Positions 51,864 through 62,656 of a stretch of DNA of 64,000 nt are shown piece by piece. A model generated the notes under the pieces. The model was not told the DNA's origin. It did not search any database and was given only the letters and a program-made list of their open reading frames with translations. Source of the stretch: an uncultured Pontibacter sp. Its GTDB lineage: Bacteria > Bacteroidota > Bacteroidia > Cytophagales > Hymenobacteraceae. Where the stretch lies: NCBI RefSeq assembly GCF_947495565.1, contig NZ_CANLZM010000003.1, forward strand, positions 310,001-374,000. Reading direction: 5' to 3'. Position numbers and translations under genes: made by a program. How positions within the stretch are numbered: position 1 is the stretch's first letter; every line of letters begins with the position of its first letter.

Positions 51864-53089
51864 GCCAGAGCCTCACCCTAAGTCACCCTAACGGCAAATT
51901 GGCCGGAAGTATAAAATTGCCTGCTTCTAAAAGTGAGGCCAATCGCGCCCTCATTATCGCGGCGCTGTCGGGGCAGGAGTCGCAGCTGCACAACCTTTCT
52001 GAGGCCAACGATACACAGCTGCTTCAGCGCCTGCTGCAGAGCGATGCGGAAACCATAGATGCAGCGGATGCTGGTACGGTAATGCGGTTCCTGACGGCTT
52101 ATTATGCTATAACCGGACAGCAAAAGACATTAACCGGAACAGATCGGATGTGCCAGCGGCCGATTAAAATACTGGTGGAGGCGCTGCGTGAGTTGGGCGC
52201 AAGTATAGAATATGTAGGCGAGGAAGGGTATCCGCCCCTGAAAATAAACGACTTTAACGGCAGCGGACAGAAGCGCTTGAAAGTGCGCAGCGACATTAGC
52301 AGCCAATATATTTCCGCTTTGCTGATGATAGCGCCCCTGCTCCCCGAAGGGCTGGAGCTGGAGCTGGAGGGAAAGATCGGCTCAAGACCTTATATTGAGA
52401 TGACGCTCTCGCTGATGAAGCACTTTGGAGTAGACGCTGATTTCTCCGGAAACATGATCACTGTAAAGCCTCAGAAGTATAAATCCGCTGCGTTTACGGT
52501 AGAGTCTGATTGGTCTGCGGCAAGTTACTGGTACAGTTTGGTGGCTTTGGCCCAGGAGGCTGACGTTACGCTGCTGGGGCTAAAGGAGAAATCCTTTCAG
52601 GGCGACCGCGCTGCAGTGGACATCATGTACCGATTAGGCGTATATACCGAATTTGCCAAAGACGGCGTTAGGCTGCTGAAAAAAGAGCACGAGCGGCACA
52701 TTTCCTTAGACTTCTCTGACTGCCCAGATCTGGCGCAAACGGTGGTGGCTTTATGCGCTGCCATAGGTGTAACGGTGGATATAACAGGCCTGGAGAGTCT
52801 GCGGATAAAGGAAACGGACCGTATTCAGGCGCTGCAAATAGAGGTCTTGAGCTTAAATGCGTCGCTGCAAGAGATTACACCGGGCATATTTCGTTTGAAG
52901 CCGGATATTATGCAGAAAAAACCTTTGTCGTTCCGCACGTATCAGGATCACCGTATGGCGATGGCTTTTGCACCGGTTGGGTTGCTGCAGCCCGTCGAAA
53001 TTCAGGAGCCGGGAGTGGTGCGCAAGTCGTACCCGCGTTTTTGGGAAGATCTGGAGAAAGTTGGTTTTGATGTAAAGTATAAAGAGTAG
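51860..53089 (+). CDS. aroA: 5-Enolpyruvylshikimate-3-phosphate synthase
   Basis: Sixth step of the shikimate pathway. The 409-residue product has the two-domain fold with the LPASKSEANRALI start (PEP-binding Lys and Arg), the DAGTVMRFLTA loop, SDISSQYISALLM, and the RIKETDRI motif. The DHRMAMAFAP sequence near the C-terminus is diagnostic of AroA. It overlaps aroB by 4 bases and is followed by an unrecognised gene after 5 bases, so the four genes form one operon. Confidence 0.96.
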   Translation: MSQSLTLSHPNGKLAGSIKLPASKSEANRALIIAALSGQESQLHNLSEANDTQLLQRLLQSDAETIDAADAGTVMRFLTAYYAITGQQKTLTGTDRMCQRPIKILVEALRELGASIEYVGEEGYPPLKINDFNGSGQKRLKVRSDISSQYISALLMIAPLLPEGLELELEGKIGSRPYIEMTLSLMKHFGVDADFSGNMITVKPQKYKSAAFTVESDWSAASYWYSLVALAQEADVTLLGLKEKSFQGDRAAVDIMYRLGVYTEFAKDGVRLLKKEHERHISLDFSDCPDLAQTVVALCAAIGVTVDITGLESLRIKETDRIQALQIEVLSLNASLQEITPGIFRLKPDIMQKKPLSFRTYQDHRMAMAFAPVGLLQPVEIQEPGVVRKSYPRFWEDLEKVGFDVKYKE

Positions 53090-53094
53090 CGCCA

Positions 53095-53613
53095 ATGCAG
53101 GACCGGAAACTATATGGAGATGCCAAACTGATAGAGGAGCGCCTGAGCCAGATGCAGCTGATGGAAGAGGCCGCTGGCGGCTGGGCGGCTGTGTACAAGG
53201 ATGCTGCTGCAGGAAGGTTCTGGATGAAGTGTTTTACCACTGCAGGCGAGCAGGGCGGCGGCTACCAACTCCTTATAAAGCTGCCTTTGCCCACCACTGA
53301 TGAGCTGATTACAGCTGCGATAACGTCTGATTTTGAAGACGAGGCTGTGGCGGCTGTCATGCGCTTGCTGGAGGAGGAGGCAGTGGAGAAGAAGGATTTC
53401 AGGGAGCAGCTGGTGCAGCGGCTGGAGGAAACAGACCTGCAAAGTATGGGAACAGAGCAAAAGCAGCGCCTGCGAAAAGTAATCACGCTAACTTCCTTGA
53501 TAGACCCCCTAAACAAACGGGAGGTGCTGGGGAAAACTGCCGCGGAAGTGCAGGCTGATACGTTATACTTTGAGGTGGTGTCCGAAAGGGCGCGGCGGCT
53601 GCTGCAGCTGTAA
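53095..53613 (+). CDS. Conserved hypothetical protein after aroA
   Basis: The product is 172 residues, cytoplasmic, rich in Glu and Leu. A segment around residues 30-75 (GWAAVYKDAAAGRFWMKCFTTAGEQGGGYQLLIKLPLP) could be beta-strand rich, and a helical second half follows. I do not recognise a family. It follows aroA by 5 bases and is likely cotranscribed, so a regulatory or accessory link to aromatic synthesis is possible but not shown. It ends close to the convergent metal-receptor gene. Confidence 0.7.
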   Translation: MQDRKLYGDAKLIEERLSQMQLMEEAAGGWAAVYKDAAAGRFWMKCFTTAGEQGGGYQLLIKLPLPTTDELITAAITSDFEDEAVAAVMRLLEEEAVEKKDFREQLVQRLEETDLQSMGTEQKQRLRKVITLTSLIDPLNKREVLGKTAAEVQADTLYFEVVSERARRLLQL

Positions 53614-53636
53614 TTCCAGATCTGCCACATTCATAC

Positions 53637-54434
53637 TTATACTTTTAGCTCCCGCTTCACCTCATCAACTACCTGCTGCAAGTAAGCCGGAGCATGCAGC
53701 AACCTGCTGCCGTACCAGCTGAACATCTCGCCATCCACCACTTTTATACTTGCCTGCGGGCATATTTCCTGAAATTCCTGTATATGCTTTGCTTTAAAAG
53801 GGTAAGGCTCTGAAGATAAAAGTATAAGCTGCGGATTAGCCTCTTGTAATTGCTCTGGAGTGGTTTCCGGGTAACGTGCCAGGTCAGCGAAGGCGTTTGT
53901 AAAGCCGCAGCGCCCAAGAATGTGGTCTATTATGTTGTGGCTGCCCACAGCCATATAAGGCTCTCGCCAGATAAAGTAAGCTGTTTTTATACTTGGTTGC
54001 ACCGGCTGCAGTTGCTTAAAGCCAGTTTTTATACGTTGCTCCAGTTCTGCGGCTCTCGCCTCTGTGCCTGTTACCTGGCCAACCTGCCGCAGCATCTCCA
54101 GCGCATCTGCCAAAGTATAAATATTGCTCATCCACACCGGGTACTTTTGCTGCAGCTGCTCAATGCCTTCCTTATAGTTTTCCTCTTTATTGCCGATGAT
54201 CAGATCGGGTTGCAGTTCGTCTATCTTCTCGAAGTTGAAATTCTTGGTGCCGCCAACCTTTACCTGGTGCTTTACCTGCTCTTTTGGGTGGATGCAAAAT
54301 TTAGTGACACCCACCGTGCGCTCGGCTAACCCTAAATCAAATAAAAGCTCTGTCTGGGAAGGTACCAGCGACACAATTCGCTGCGGCGGGTGCGGCAGCG
54401 TAACCTGATAGCCCATTTGGTCGGTAAAAATCAT
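53637..54434 (-). CDS. BtuF-type helical backbone metal receptor without signal peptide
   Basis: The product is 265 residues, of the fold of substrate-binding proteins for cobalamin, haem or iron complexes. It has PPQRIVSLVPSQTELLFDLG and QPDLIIGNKEENYKEGI followed by a second lobe (GSHNIIDHILGRCGF...EANPQLILLSSEPYPFK). There is no signal peptide or lipobox; the chain begins MIFTDQMGYQVTLP, the usual start of the mature domain. It therefore appears cytoplasmic, or its start is misplaced. No in-frame upstream ATG encodes a signal sequence in the preceding bases. Its ligand is unknown. Confidence 0.82.
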   Translation of the reverse strand: MIFTDQMGYQVTLPHPPQRIVSLVPSQTELLFDLGLAERTVGVTKFCIHPKEQVKHQVKVGGTKNFNFEKIDELQPDLIIGNKEENYKEGIEQLQQKYPVWMSNIYTLADALEMLRQVGQVTGTEARAAELEQRIKTGFKQLQPVQPSIKTAYFIWREPYMAVGSHNIIDHILGRCGFTNAFADLARYPETTPEQLQEANPQLILLSSEPYPFKAKHIQEFQEICPQASIKVVDGEMFSWYGSRLLHAPAYLQQVVDEVKRELKV

Positions 54435-54530
54435 TTTGTCAGTTCTCAGTTACAAATTCAAAATCTTGAAGTAAAGGAAGTTCTTGTTTGGCTGCCGTGT
54501 ATCTCTTAATATACTACGGCTGGAAAAACA

Positions 54531-54567
54531 AAACCTCACAGGCCTTAAAAAGCGCGCTGTGAGGTTT
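54531..54567 (-). terminator. Terminator downstream of the M42 peptidase
   Basis: AAACCTCACAG (54531-54541) pairs with CTGTGAGGTTT (54557-54567). On the minus strand a T-rich tail follows. Confidence 0.85.
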
Positions 54568-54598
54568 GCATATACTTGGCTAAAAGTATTATTCTAGA

Positions 54599-55669
54599 TT
54601 AGTTTAGATAGCGGAAGTCCTGCTTATCTTCAATTTTAAGTATTGTTTCGTAAATCATGTTGATTACGTTCTCCACATCGTCTTTGTGTACTGTTTCTAC
54701 GGTGGTGTGCATGTACTTAAGCGGCAGCGAGATTAAGGCAGAGGCCACGCCAGCGTTAGAGTAGGCAAAGGCATCGGTATCGGTGCCTGTTGCACGTGAA
54801 ACAGCTGAACGCTGGAACGGAATCTCTTTCTCCTGCGCCGTTCTGATAATCAAATCGCGGAGGTTGTTCTGTACCGCTGGGCCATAAGCAATCACCGGGC
54901 CTTTGCCGCAGTGAATATCGCCGCTGTTTTTCTTATCGTACATCGGAGATTGCGTATCGTGGGTTACGTCGGTAATAATAGCCACGTCCGGTTTAATGCA
55001 GTGCGCGATCATCTCTGCGCCACGCAGGCCAATCTCCTCCTGCACAGAATTTACAATGTACAGGCCGAACGGCAACTGCTTACCCTCTTCCTTTAGGCGG
55101 CGTGCCACTTCGGCAATCATAAAGCCACCGATACGGTTATCCAGCGCACGGCCTACGTAGTAGCGGTCGTTCATGACGGTAAACTCATCCTCAAAAGTAG
55201 CCACGCATCCTACATGAATACCCATCTTCTCCACTTCCTCGCGGTTGCTGGCGCCACAATCCAGGAAAACGGTGTCCAGCGTTGGCGCTTTGTCGTTTTC
55301 TACTTTGCGCACATGTATGGCAGGCCACCCGAACACTGCTTTTACAATGCCTTTTGCCGTGTAGATATTTACGCGTTTTGAAGGCGCGATCAGGGCATCT
55401 GAGCCGCCGTTGCGCTTCAGGTAAATATAGCCTTCCGGAGTAATGTAGTTTACAAACCAGCTGATTTCATCGGCATGAGCCTCAATCACCACTCTGTACT
55501 CCGCCTCCGGGTTGATAACGCCAACCACCGTGCCGTACGTGTCTACAAAGTACTCATCAATGTATGGTTTCAGGTACTCCAGCCAAAGCTTTTGGCCTTC
55601 AGCCTCAAAACCAGTGGGGGCGGAGTTATTCAGGTATTTCTGTAAAAAATCAAAAGATTCTTGACGCAT
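54599..55669 (-). CDS. M42 family metallopeptidase
   Basis: Cytoplasmic aminopeptidase of the M42 family (TET/glutamyl-aminopeptidase type), 356 residues. Binuclear metal residues are in AHADEIS (His-Asp), ALDNRIGG (Asp), VQEEIGLRGA (Glu-Glu) and KYMHTTVE (His). The full set supports an active enzyme. It follows the carboxylase subunit gene by 110 bases on the same strand. The gap carries inverted repeats (55685-55764). Confidence 0.93.
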   Translation of the reverse strand: MRQESFDFLQKYLNNSAPTGFEAEGQKLWLEYLKPYIDEYFVDTYGTVVGVINPEAEYRVVIEAHADEISWFVNYITPEGYIYLKRNGGSDALIAPSKRVNIYTAKGIVKAVFGWPAIHVRKVENDKAPTLDTVFLDCGASNREEVEKMGIHVGCVATFEDEFTVMNDRYYVGRALDNRIGGFMIAEVARRLKEEGKQLPFGLYIVNSVQEEIGLRGAEMIAHCIKPDVAIITDVTHDTQSPMYDKKNSGDIHCGKGPVIAYGPAVQNNLRDLIIRTAQEKEIPFQRSAVSRATGTDTDAFAYSNAGVASALISLPLKYMHTTVETVHKDDVENVINMIYETILKIEDKQDFRYLN

Positions 55670-55779
55670 ATGCTGCTAATTATGAATTAGAAATTAAAAA
55701 TCATGATTCTGAAGAAATCAGAAAAAGCTTTTAAAGTATACGGGCCGTTTCTGATTTCTAATTCTGAATCTATAATTTT

Positions 55780-57339
<1,560 letters not shown>

Positions 57340-57680
57340 ATGAAGGGTATAAATATATATACAGTTCTGAATGTTAGTTTCCTCAAATTTATAAACTCTG
57401 GCGCTAATTACGGTACAGTTGTAGCATTTTTTGAATATCAGGCTGCTGCTGCCAGCATAATGCTGCTTTGCAGATGCGCTGCCATGCTTCCGGGTTGCGT
57501 GAAAAAGTGCAGCCAGAGAAGCTGGTGCAGGCTTAGTTTATACTTTTAAGGCACCGGTGGCAGCACTATCGCGTTATTTATGCCGCTTCGATTCTTAATT
57601 AACTGCAGATGTGCTATTTTTGGGATCTCGAACAGAAGGTAACGGAACCTAAACTCTGTTCCGAGCCTTTTATTTAAACT
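57340..57680. other. Intergenic region before mltG
   Basis: 341 bases with no gene. A TATTTTTG box at 57615-57622 could be the mltG promoter. The leader has a two-part hairpin (57627-57665). Two short frames were rejected. Confidence 0.5.
57627..57665 (+). promoter_or_regulatory. Leader hairpin upstream of mltG
   Basis: CTCGAACAGA (57627-57636) pairs with TCTGTT(C)CGAG (57655-57665), with an inner AGGT/ACCT stem. It ends about 15 bases before the mltG start codon. A role in translation control is possible and not shown. Confidence 0.4.
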
Positions 57681-58757
57681 ATGGCCAACGAAGTCAAAAA
57701 CCCTAAAATTATCAGAAAGCGGAAGCCGAAAAGCATGGTGGTGCCCGGCCTTATTGCGCTGGTTATGTTCTTGTTTGTGAGCTTTTCTTACTACGCATAC
57801 CAGATCGTGTACACGGCAAACGTGGATACAAAGGAGCGGGAAGTATACGTGCTGATCCCGACGGGCGCTACGTATGAGCAGGCAATGGATTCTGTGGAGG
57901 CAAGCGGCGTGATCATCGATAGATTATCGCTTCGGTTTATGTCTAAACTAATGGATTACGATGAACTGGTGAAGCCGGGCCGCTACAAACTGGAGCATGG
58001 CTGGAGCAATCGCCAGCTGATCGGGGTGCTGCGCCTGGGGCAGCAAATGCCGTTAAACCTCACCTTCAGCAATGTGCGCCTGCGCAGCCAGCTGGCTGCC
58101 AAACTGGCCACCGACCTGGAGGCAAGCGAGCAGGAGCTTGATAGCCTGCTCAACGATGCCGCTTACCTGCAAACGCTGGGTTTCGACACGACCAGTATCG
58201 TAAGCATGTTCATCCCGAACACGTACGAAGTGTATTGGACCACCACGGCCCCGGAACTGATGCAGCGCATGAAAACCGAGTACGATAAGTTCTGGACTCC
58301 GGAGCGTATAGCCAAAGCCGAGCAACTCGGCATGACGCAGCAGCAGGTGTCTACACTGGCCTCTATTGTGCAGGCCGAGACGCTGAAGAGCGATGAAAAA
58401 CCGCGTGTAGCCGGTGTGTACCTCAACCGCCTGAAACGCGGTATGCTGCTGCAGGCTGACCCTACGGTTGTTTTTGCAGTGCGTGACTTTACGATTCGCC
58501 GTGTGCTTAACAAGCACCTCACCCACGATTCGCCTTACAACACCTACAAGTATAAAGGTTTGCCTCCGGGCCCTATAAACGTGCCGGTTATCTCCAGCAT
58601 TGATGCCGTGCTAAACCCGGAGCAGCATAACTACCTTTACTTCTGCGCGAAGGAGGATTTCTCTGGCTACCATGCCTTTGCCACTACCGTAGCGGAGCAT
58701 CAGGCCAACGCTCGCCGTTTCCATCGTGCGCTAAACGAGCGTAATATCATGAAGTAG
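57681..58757 (+). CDS. mltG: Endolytic murein transglycosylase MltG
   Basis: Inner-membrane lytic transglycosylase that cuts nascent peptidoglycan. The 358-residue product has a membrane anchor at about 18-38 (SMVVPGLIALVMFLFVSFS) and a LysM-like part. The YceG catalytic domain has the Glu in VQAE (about residue 233) within SIVQAETLKSDEKPRVAGVYLNRL, and the end is LPPGPINVPVISSIDAVLNPEQHNYLYFCA. Length is typical. The start has the ACT-ATG context and a hairpin leader. Confidence 0.94.
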   Translation: MANEVKNPKIIRKRKPKSMVVPGLIALVMFLFVSFSYYAYQIVYTANVDTKEREVYVLIPTGATYEQAMDSVEASGVIIDRLSLRFMSKLMDYDELVKPGRYKLEHGWSNRQLIGVLRLGQQMPLNLTFSNVRLRSQLAAKLATDLEASEQELDSLLNDAAYLQTLGFDTTSIVSMFIPNTYEVYWTTTAPELMQRMKTEYDKFWTPERIAKAEQLGMTQQQVSTLASIVQAETLKSDEKPRVAGVYLNRLKRGMLLQADPTVVFAVRDFTIRRVLNKHLTHDSPYNTYKYKGLPPGPINVPVISSIDAVLNPEQHNYLYFCAKEDFSGYHAFATTVAEHQANARRFHRALNERNIMK

Positions 58758-58907
58758 ACTTTTAAGTGTTGATTGCTTATTGCTGGGCTTCTATAAAAGG
58801 TAATCGCATAGAATATCTTACATGCCGTTGCCCTCACCATAGTATCAATTACACAGCGGGTATATTTATCAAACAATCAACAATCCAACAATTTAACCAT
58901 TAAACCA

Positions 58908-59318
58908 GTGTTTGAATCAGAAGTACAGATACGCGTGCGCTATGCCGAAACCGACCAGATGGGCTATGTATACCACGGCAACTACGCCGCCTACTATGAG
59001 GTAACGCGCACAGAGGTTTTCCGCCGGTTGGGCATAGAGTATAAGGAGATGGAGGCCACGGGCACCATGATGCCGGTGCTGGAGTTGAAGAGTAAGTTTA
59101 TTCGCCCTGCTAAGTATGATGACCTGCTGACTATCAAATTGTTGCTTAAAAGCAAACCGCACGGATCACGTATAAAGTTTGAGTACGAAGTGTATAACGA
59201 GCAAGGTACTCTGCTTACGATCGGGGAAACGATCATGGTTTTCGTGGATATGAAGACCGGCCGACCGACAGAGGTGCCAGCGCTCATACACGGTAAGTTA
59301 GACGAGCATTTTAGTTAA
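58908..59318 (+). CDS. YbgC/FadM-type acyl-CoA thioesterase
   Basis: Hot-dog-fold thioesterase of 136 residues starting at GTG. The motif YAETDQMGYVYHGNYAAYYEVTRTE, with an Asp in the YxExD box, is diagnostic of YbgC/4-hydroxybenzoyl-CoA thioesterase types. It overlaps the next gene by one base (TAATG), so the two are coupled. Context with a BrkB-like membrane protein is common in the phylum. The acyl-CoA substrate is unknown. Confidence 0.92.
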   Translation: MFESEVQIRVRYAETDQMGYVYHGNYAAYYEVTRTEVFRRLGIEYKEMEATGTMMPVLELKSKFIRPAKYDDLLTIKLLLKSKPHGSRIKFEYEVYNEQGTLLTIGETIMVFVDMKTGRPTEVPALIHGKLDEHFS

Positions 59319-60292
59319 TGAGGCTGAACCAGCAATACCTGAAGCGCCGCCGCGCCTATCGCAAGTTCATCGTTTTCCTGAAACGATGGCGGTTTAACAG
59401 TGGCAGGTCTTCGGTGTATGATGTGGCCGATGTGCTGATAGGGGAGCTGCGCCTGGACTCCATCACCAAGCGGGCTTCTTACATGGCCTTCAACTTTACG
59501 CTGGCAACCTTTCCTACCATCATCTTCCTTTTCACGCTCATCCCGTACATTCCCAGCATTCTTTCGCTGGATCTGGGGGAGAGCATCCTGGACTTCCTGG
59601 CAGACTTTATGCCCGAGGAGATGTATACGGTAACCTATAGCACCATTGAGGACATCGTAAACAAGCCGCGCGGTGGTTTGCTTTCTTTCGGTTTTCTATT
59701 TGCGCTGGTGCTGTCCACCAACGGCATTATGTCGCTGATGGATGCTTTCGATAAGAAATACCATACTTTTTATAAGCGTACCTACCTCCGCAAACGTATG
59801 ATCGCCACCATCCTGACGGTTGTGCTCAGTTTGATTCTGCTTACAGCCGTGGCGGCTATCTTCTTCGGGCAGTGGATTCTGGATGTGCTGGTGTTCTATG
59901 AAATCGTAACCGAAAGCTATACTTATACTTTGCTGGTGGTGCTGAAGTATATCGCCATCATTATGCTGTTTCTGCTGGCCACCTCGCTTATTTATTACTT
60001 TGTGCCTGCCATTGAGGATAAGTGGCCGTTTTTTTCTGCGGGAGCCGTGGTGGCTACAGGGCTTATCTTTCTGGTTTCGATGGGCTTTTCGCTCTACATC
60101 AGCGCTTTCGATACCTATAACAAGTTTTACGGGTCCATCGGAGCCCTTATCGGTTTGATGATCTGGCTCGATTTTGTTTCCATGATCCTCATACTTGGCT
60201 TCGAAATAAACGTCAGCATCGATACCGTGACAAAACGCTTGGTGCGCATACCCACATCGCATTCGGGTAAAATGGCAAGAGCTAAAGTATAG
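59318..60292 (+). CDS. YihY/BrkB-family membrane protein
   Basis: Integral membrane protein of 324 residues with six hydrophobic segments (RASYMAFNFTLATFPTIIFLF, GFLFALVLSTNGIMSLMDAF, TILTVVLSLILLTAV and others) and the YihY core. It is encoded in a one-base overlap with the thioesterase. The family has been called ribonuclease BN or virulence factor BrkB, but the nuclease function is not supported. The mechanism is unknown. The C-terminal end is basic. Confidence 0.88.
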   Translation: MRLNQQYLKRRRAYRKFIVFLKRWRFNSGRSSVYDVADVLIGELRLDSITKRASYMAFNFTLATFPTIIFLFTLIPYIPSILSLDLGESILDFLADFMPEEMYTVTYSTIEDIVNKPRGGLLSFGFLFALVLSTNGIMSLMDAFDKKYHTFYKRTYLRKRMIATILTVVLSLILLTAVAAIFFGQWILDVLVFYEIVTESYTYTLLVVLKYIAIIMLFLLATSLIYYFVPAIEDKWPFFSAGAVVATGLIFLVSMGFSLYISAFDTYNKFYGSIGALIGLMIWLDFVSMILILGFEINVSIDTVTKRLVRIPTSHSGKMARAKV

Positions 60293-60376
60293 CTTTTATA
60301 CTATACCTTTTAGGGTTTTATACTTACCTTGGGTATGGCTGCTGCGTGTAAGCGGTGGCTGCAAACCGGATAATAT

Positions 60377-62203
60377 ATGGCCTTCTTCAAAAACATATCT
60401 CTCCAAAACCTGTGGCAGGGTGCCGCAAGTACATTTCTGCGCTTCCCGCTGGTGCTCTTGTCTGCTTTTGTGGGTACGGCTGCGGCTATTTACCAAGTCG
60501 GGTTAGAGTATGAGCAGCGGGAGCAAAACCTGTGGCTGACCAAAATCATACTTGTAAGCGTACTCGGCCTTATCCTGTTCTTTACGCTGGAGTTGCTCGG
60601 GCGTAAGTATAAATGGGCGCAGCCACTGCGTTGGCTGAGTTGGGTCGGCGGATTGGCCTTTTTAACGATCTACTACTGGCTGCTTCCGGAGTACCTGGAG
60701 CAGCGGCACTACCAGCGCCTGTTTGCGTTGTTGCTGGTGCTGCACCTGGCTGCCTCCTATGCCATGTTTGCAAACCGACGGATAGAGAATGCGTTTTGGC
60801 AGTTCAATAAAAACCTCTTCCTGCGCATTCTCACCGCTGTGCTTTATTCCGGGGTGCTTTACTTGGGTTTAGTGGTAGCCATCGTGGCACTTGACCAGCT
60901 TTTCTCTATGGATATTGATGGTGAAGTGTACGGGCAGCTTTGGTTCTTTATGGTGGGGGTGTTTAATACCTGGTTTTTCTTGGCAGGTGTACCAACCAAC
61001 GTAGCCGAACTGGAGCAGGCGCATACTTACCCGAAAAGTCTCAAAGTTTTTACGCAGTTCGTGCTGCTGCCGCTCGTTACTGTTTACCTGCTTATTTTGT
61101 ATGCATACCTGGGTAAAATCATTGTGCAGTGGGAATGGCCGGAAGGCTGGGTGTCGGTGCTGGTGCTGTGTTTTTCTATTGCCGGTATCCTGTCGCTGCT
61201 GCTCATTTACCCTATCCGCAACGAGGAGGGCAACACCTGGATACGAACCTTCTCGAAGTGGTATTTCCGTGCGCTGTTCCCGTTGATAATCCTGCTAGGG
61301 CTGGCCATTTGGCGGCGCGTGACGGAGTATGGCATCACAGAGGAGCGTTATATTGTGCTGGCATTGGCTCTTTGGCTCTTCTTAACTGCTTTATACTTTC
61401 TTTTTAGCAAGGCCAAGAATATCAAGTTTATACCTGTTACTTTAAGTATAATTGCGTTGGTAGCCGCTTTTGGGCCGGTAAATATGTTTAAGGTGTCGGA
61501 GTGGAGCCAGGTAAGACGCCTGCGCACGCTGCTTTTACAGGAAGGCATACTTGTGGATGGCAAGATTAAGCCGATGGCGGAAAAAGTAACCGAAGAGTCG
61601 CTGGTAGAGGTGAGCGCTATTACTGACTATCTGGCCCGCCACCACGGCTTTGAAGAAATAGAAGATTGGTTTACCTCTGATTTAAGCGAGGTTGCTGAAG
61701 TTGATAGCTCCGGGAAATGGGATGTGTGGCAAAGGCCAACCAACATGCGAAACGCTGTGCTTGCACAGATGGGTCTGGAGTATACCCTAAATGTAAAAAT
61801 TGATTCCGAATTATACTTTGGATACAGGCTTAACGATTACATTGCCTACAGCCAAGTATTTGCCATAGCCGGTTATGATTATGCTGTGGAAGCCGCTTTT
61901 CATAAAGACTTGCAAAAGCAGGAACTGAAGTTAGGTGCTACCCCGCTCGTGCTCACTTTAGAAAAAGAAGTACTTTTTATTGCCTTGGAAAAGGAAACAC
62001 TGCAGCTTGATTTAGCACCGATCATTAAAAAATTAGCCGAGACAGAAAGAATCAGCAGCAACCAGCAAGAACTGACTTATACTTTAGCAGGGCAGGAGGC
62101 AGAGGTCAAAATCATACTTAAAGAACTGATCGGGAATAAGCGAAAAGCCGGCAATGAAATACAAAACCTGGAGGTTTTACTTTTAATTAGCCTGAATCAG
62201 TAA
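60377..62203 (+). CDS. DUF4153-family multi-pass membrane protein
   Basis: Integral membrane protein of 608 residues. The first two-thirds hold about 10-12 hydrophobic segments, and the last 200 residues are soluble with mixed alpha/beta character. The pattern (start MAFFKNISLQNLWQGAASTFLRFPLVLL) matches the DUF4153 family. The function is unknown. It follows the BrkB-like gene by 84 bases on the same strand and is probably part of the same unit. The last AAGTATA/TATACTT motif of the window (near 62080) lies inside it. Confidence 0.85.
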   Translation: MAFFKNISLQNLWQGAASTFLRFPLVLLSAFVGTAAAIYQVGLEYEQREQNLWLTKIILVSVLGLILFFTLELLGRKYKWAQPLRWLSWVGGLAFLTIYYWLLPEYLEQRHYQRLFALLLVLHLAASYAMFANRRIENAFWQFNKNLFLRILTAVLYSGVLYLGLVVAIVALDQLFSMDIDGEVYGQLWFFMVGVFNTWFFLAGVPTNVAELEQAHTYPKSLKVFTQFVLLPLVTVYLLILYAYLGKIIVQWEWPEGWVSVLVLCFSIAGILSLLLIYPIRNEEGNTWIRTFSKWYFRALFPLIILLGLAIWRRVTEYGITEERYIVLALALWLFLTALYFLFSKAKNIKFIPVTLSIIALVAAFGPVNMFKVSEWSQVRRLRTLLLQEGILVDGKIKPMAEKVTEESLVEVSAITDYLARHHGFEEIEDWFTSDLSEVAEVDSSGKWDVWQRPTNMRNAVLAQMGLEYTLNVKIDSELYFGYRLNDYIAYSQVFAIAGYDYAVEAAFHKDLQKQELKLGATPLVLTLEKEVLFIALEKETLQLDLAPIIKKLAETERISSNQQELTYTLAGQEAEVKIILKELIGNKRKAGNEIQNLEVLLLISLNQ

Positions 62204-62273
62204 AATTTTATCTTTGTAAATCAGGTGGTTGCGTACTTGTTGGTAGTGTTTAGTGAAAAATATTAGCCGGATA

Positions 62274-62305
62274 TTTGGTAAAATCAAGCCAAGCCCATAC
62301 TTTTG
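62274..62305 (+). promoter_or_regulatory. Canonical promoter of tRNA-Ser
   Basis: TTTG at 62274-62277, a 20-base spacer, and TACTTTTG at 62298-62305 match the Bacteroidota consensus. The tRNA starts at 62321. Confidence 0.8.
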
Positions 62306-62320
62306 TACACGAAATAAGAC

Positions 62321-62405
62321 AGAGAGTTGGCGGAGTGGTCGAACGCGGCGGTCTTGAAAACCGTTGACTGTAACAGGTCCGGGGGTTCGAATCCCTCACT
62401 CTCTG
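62321..62405 (+). tRNA. tRNA-Ser (anticodon TGA)
   Basis: Acceptor arms AGAGAGT (62321-62327) and ACTCTCT (62398-62404) pair, with discriminator G. The anticodon TGA is at 62355-62357 in the loop CTTGAAA. A long variable arm (GAC...GTC) and TTCGAAT in the T loop confirm a class II serine tRNA. CCA is not encoded. A tyrosine recombinase gene follows, and such genes commonly use tRNA 3' ends as attachment sites. Confidence 0.95.
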
Positions 62406-62429
62406 CTGGTAGGAATACCAAAATCAGCT

Positions 62430-62467
62430 AAAAGCCTGCAAATCAAGAGTTTGCAGGCTTTTTTGTT
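62430..62467 (+). terminator. Terminator of tRNA-Ser
   Basis: AAAAGCCTGCAAA (62430-62442) pairs with TTTGCAGGCTTTT (62450-62462), followed by TTGTTTTT. Confidence 0.85.
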
Positions 62468-62656
62468 TTTACCGGACTCCTTAATTTTGCCCCTTTTCAG
62501 GTATTTTAGGTGAGTTGTCCGGTGAGTTCCTCCAACGCCTCCAATGACTCACCGAATAAGGGTGTAACTAATTGATTAACAAGGTGTACGAAAGCTGTAC
62601 ATCTTGACTGCGGTTGACTGCAAGGCTACTTTTGTTTAACCTTTCAAGTCACTGTT

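Noticed and set aside
57340-57549. 69-codon open frame before mltG
   Set aside because: Starts immediately after the divergent carboxylase start, has no family character, and covers the promoter region.
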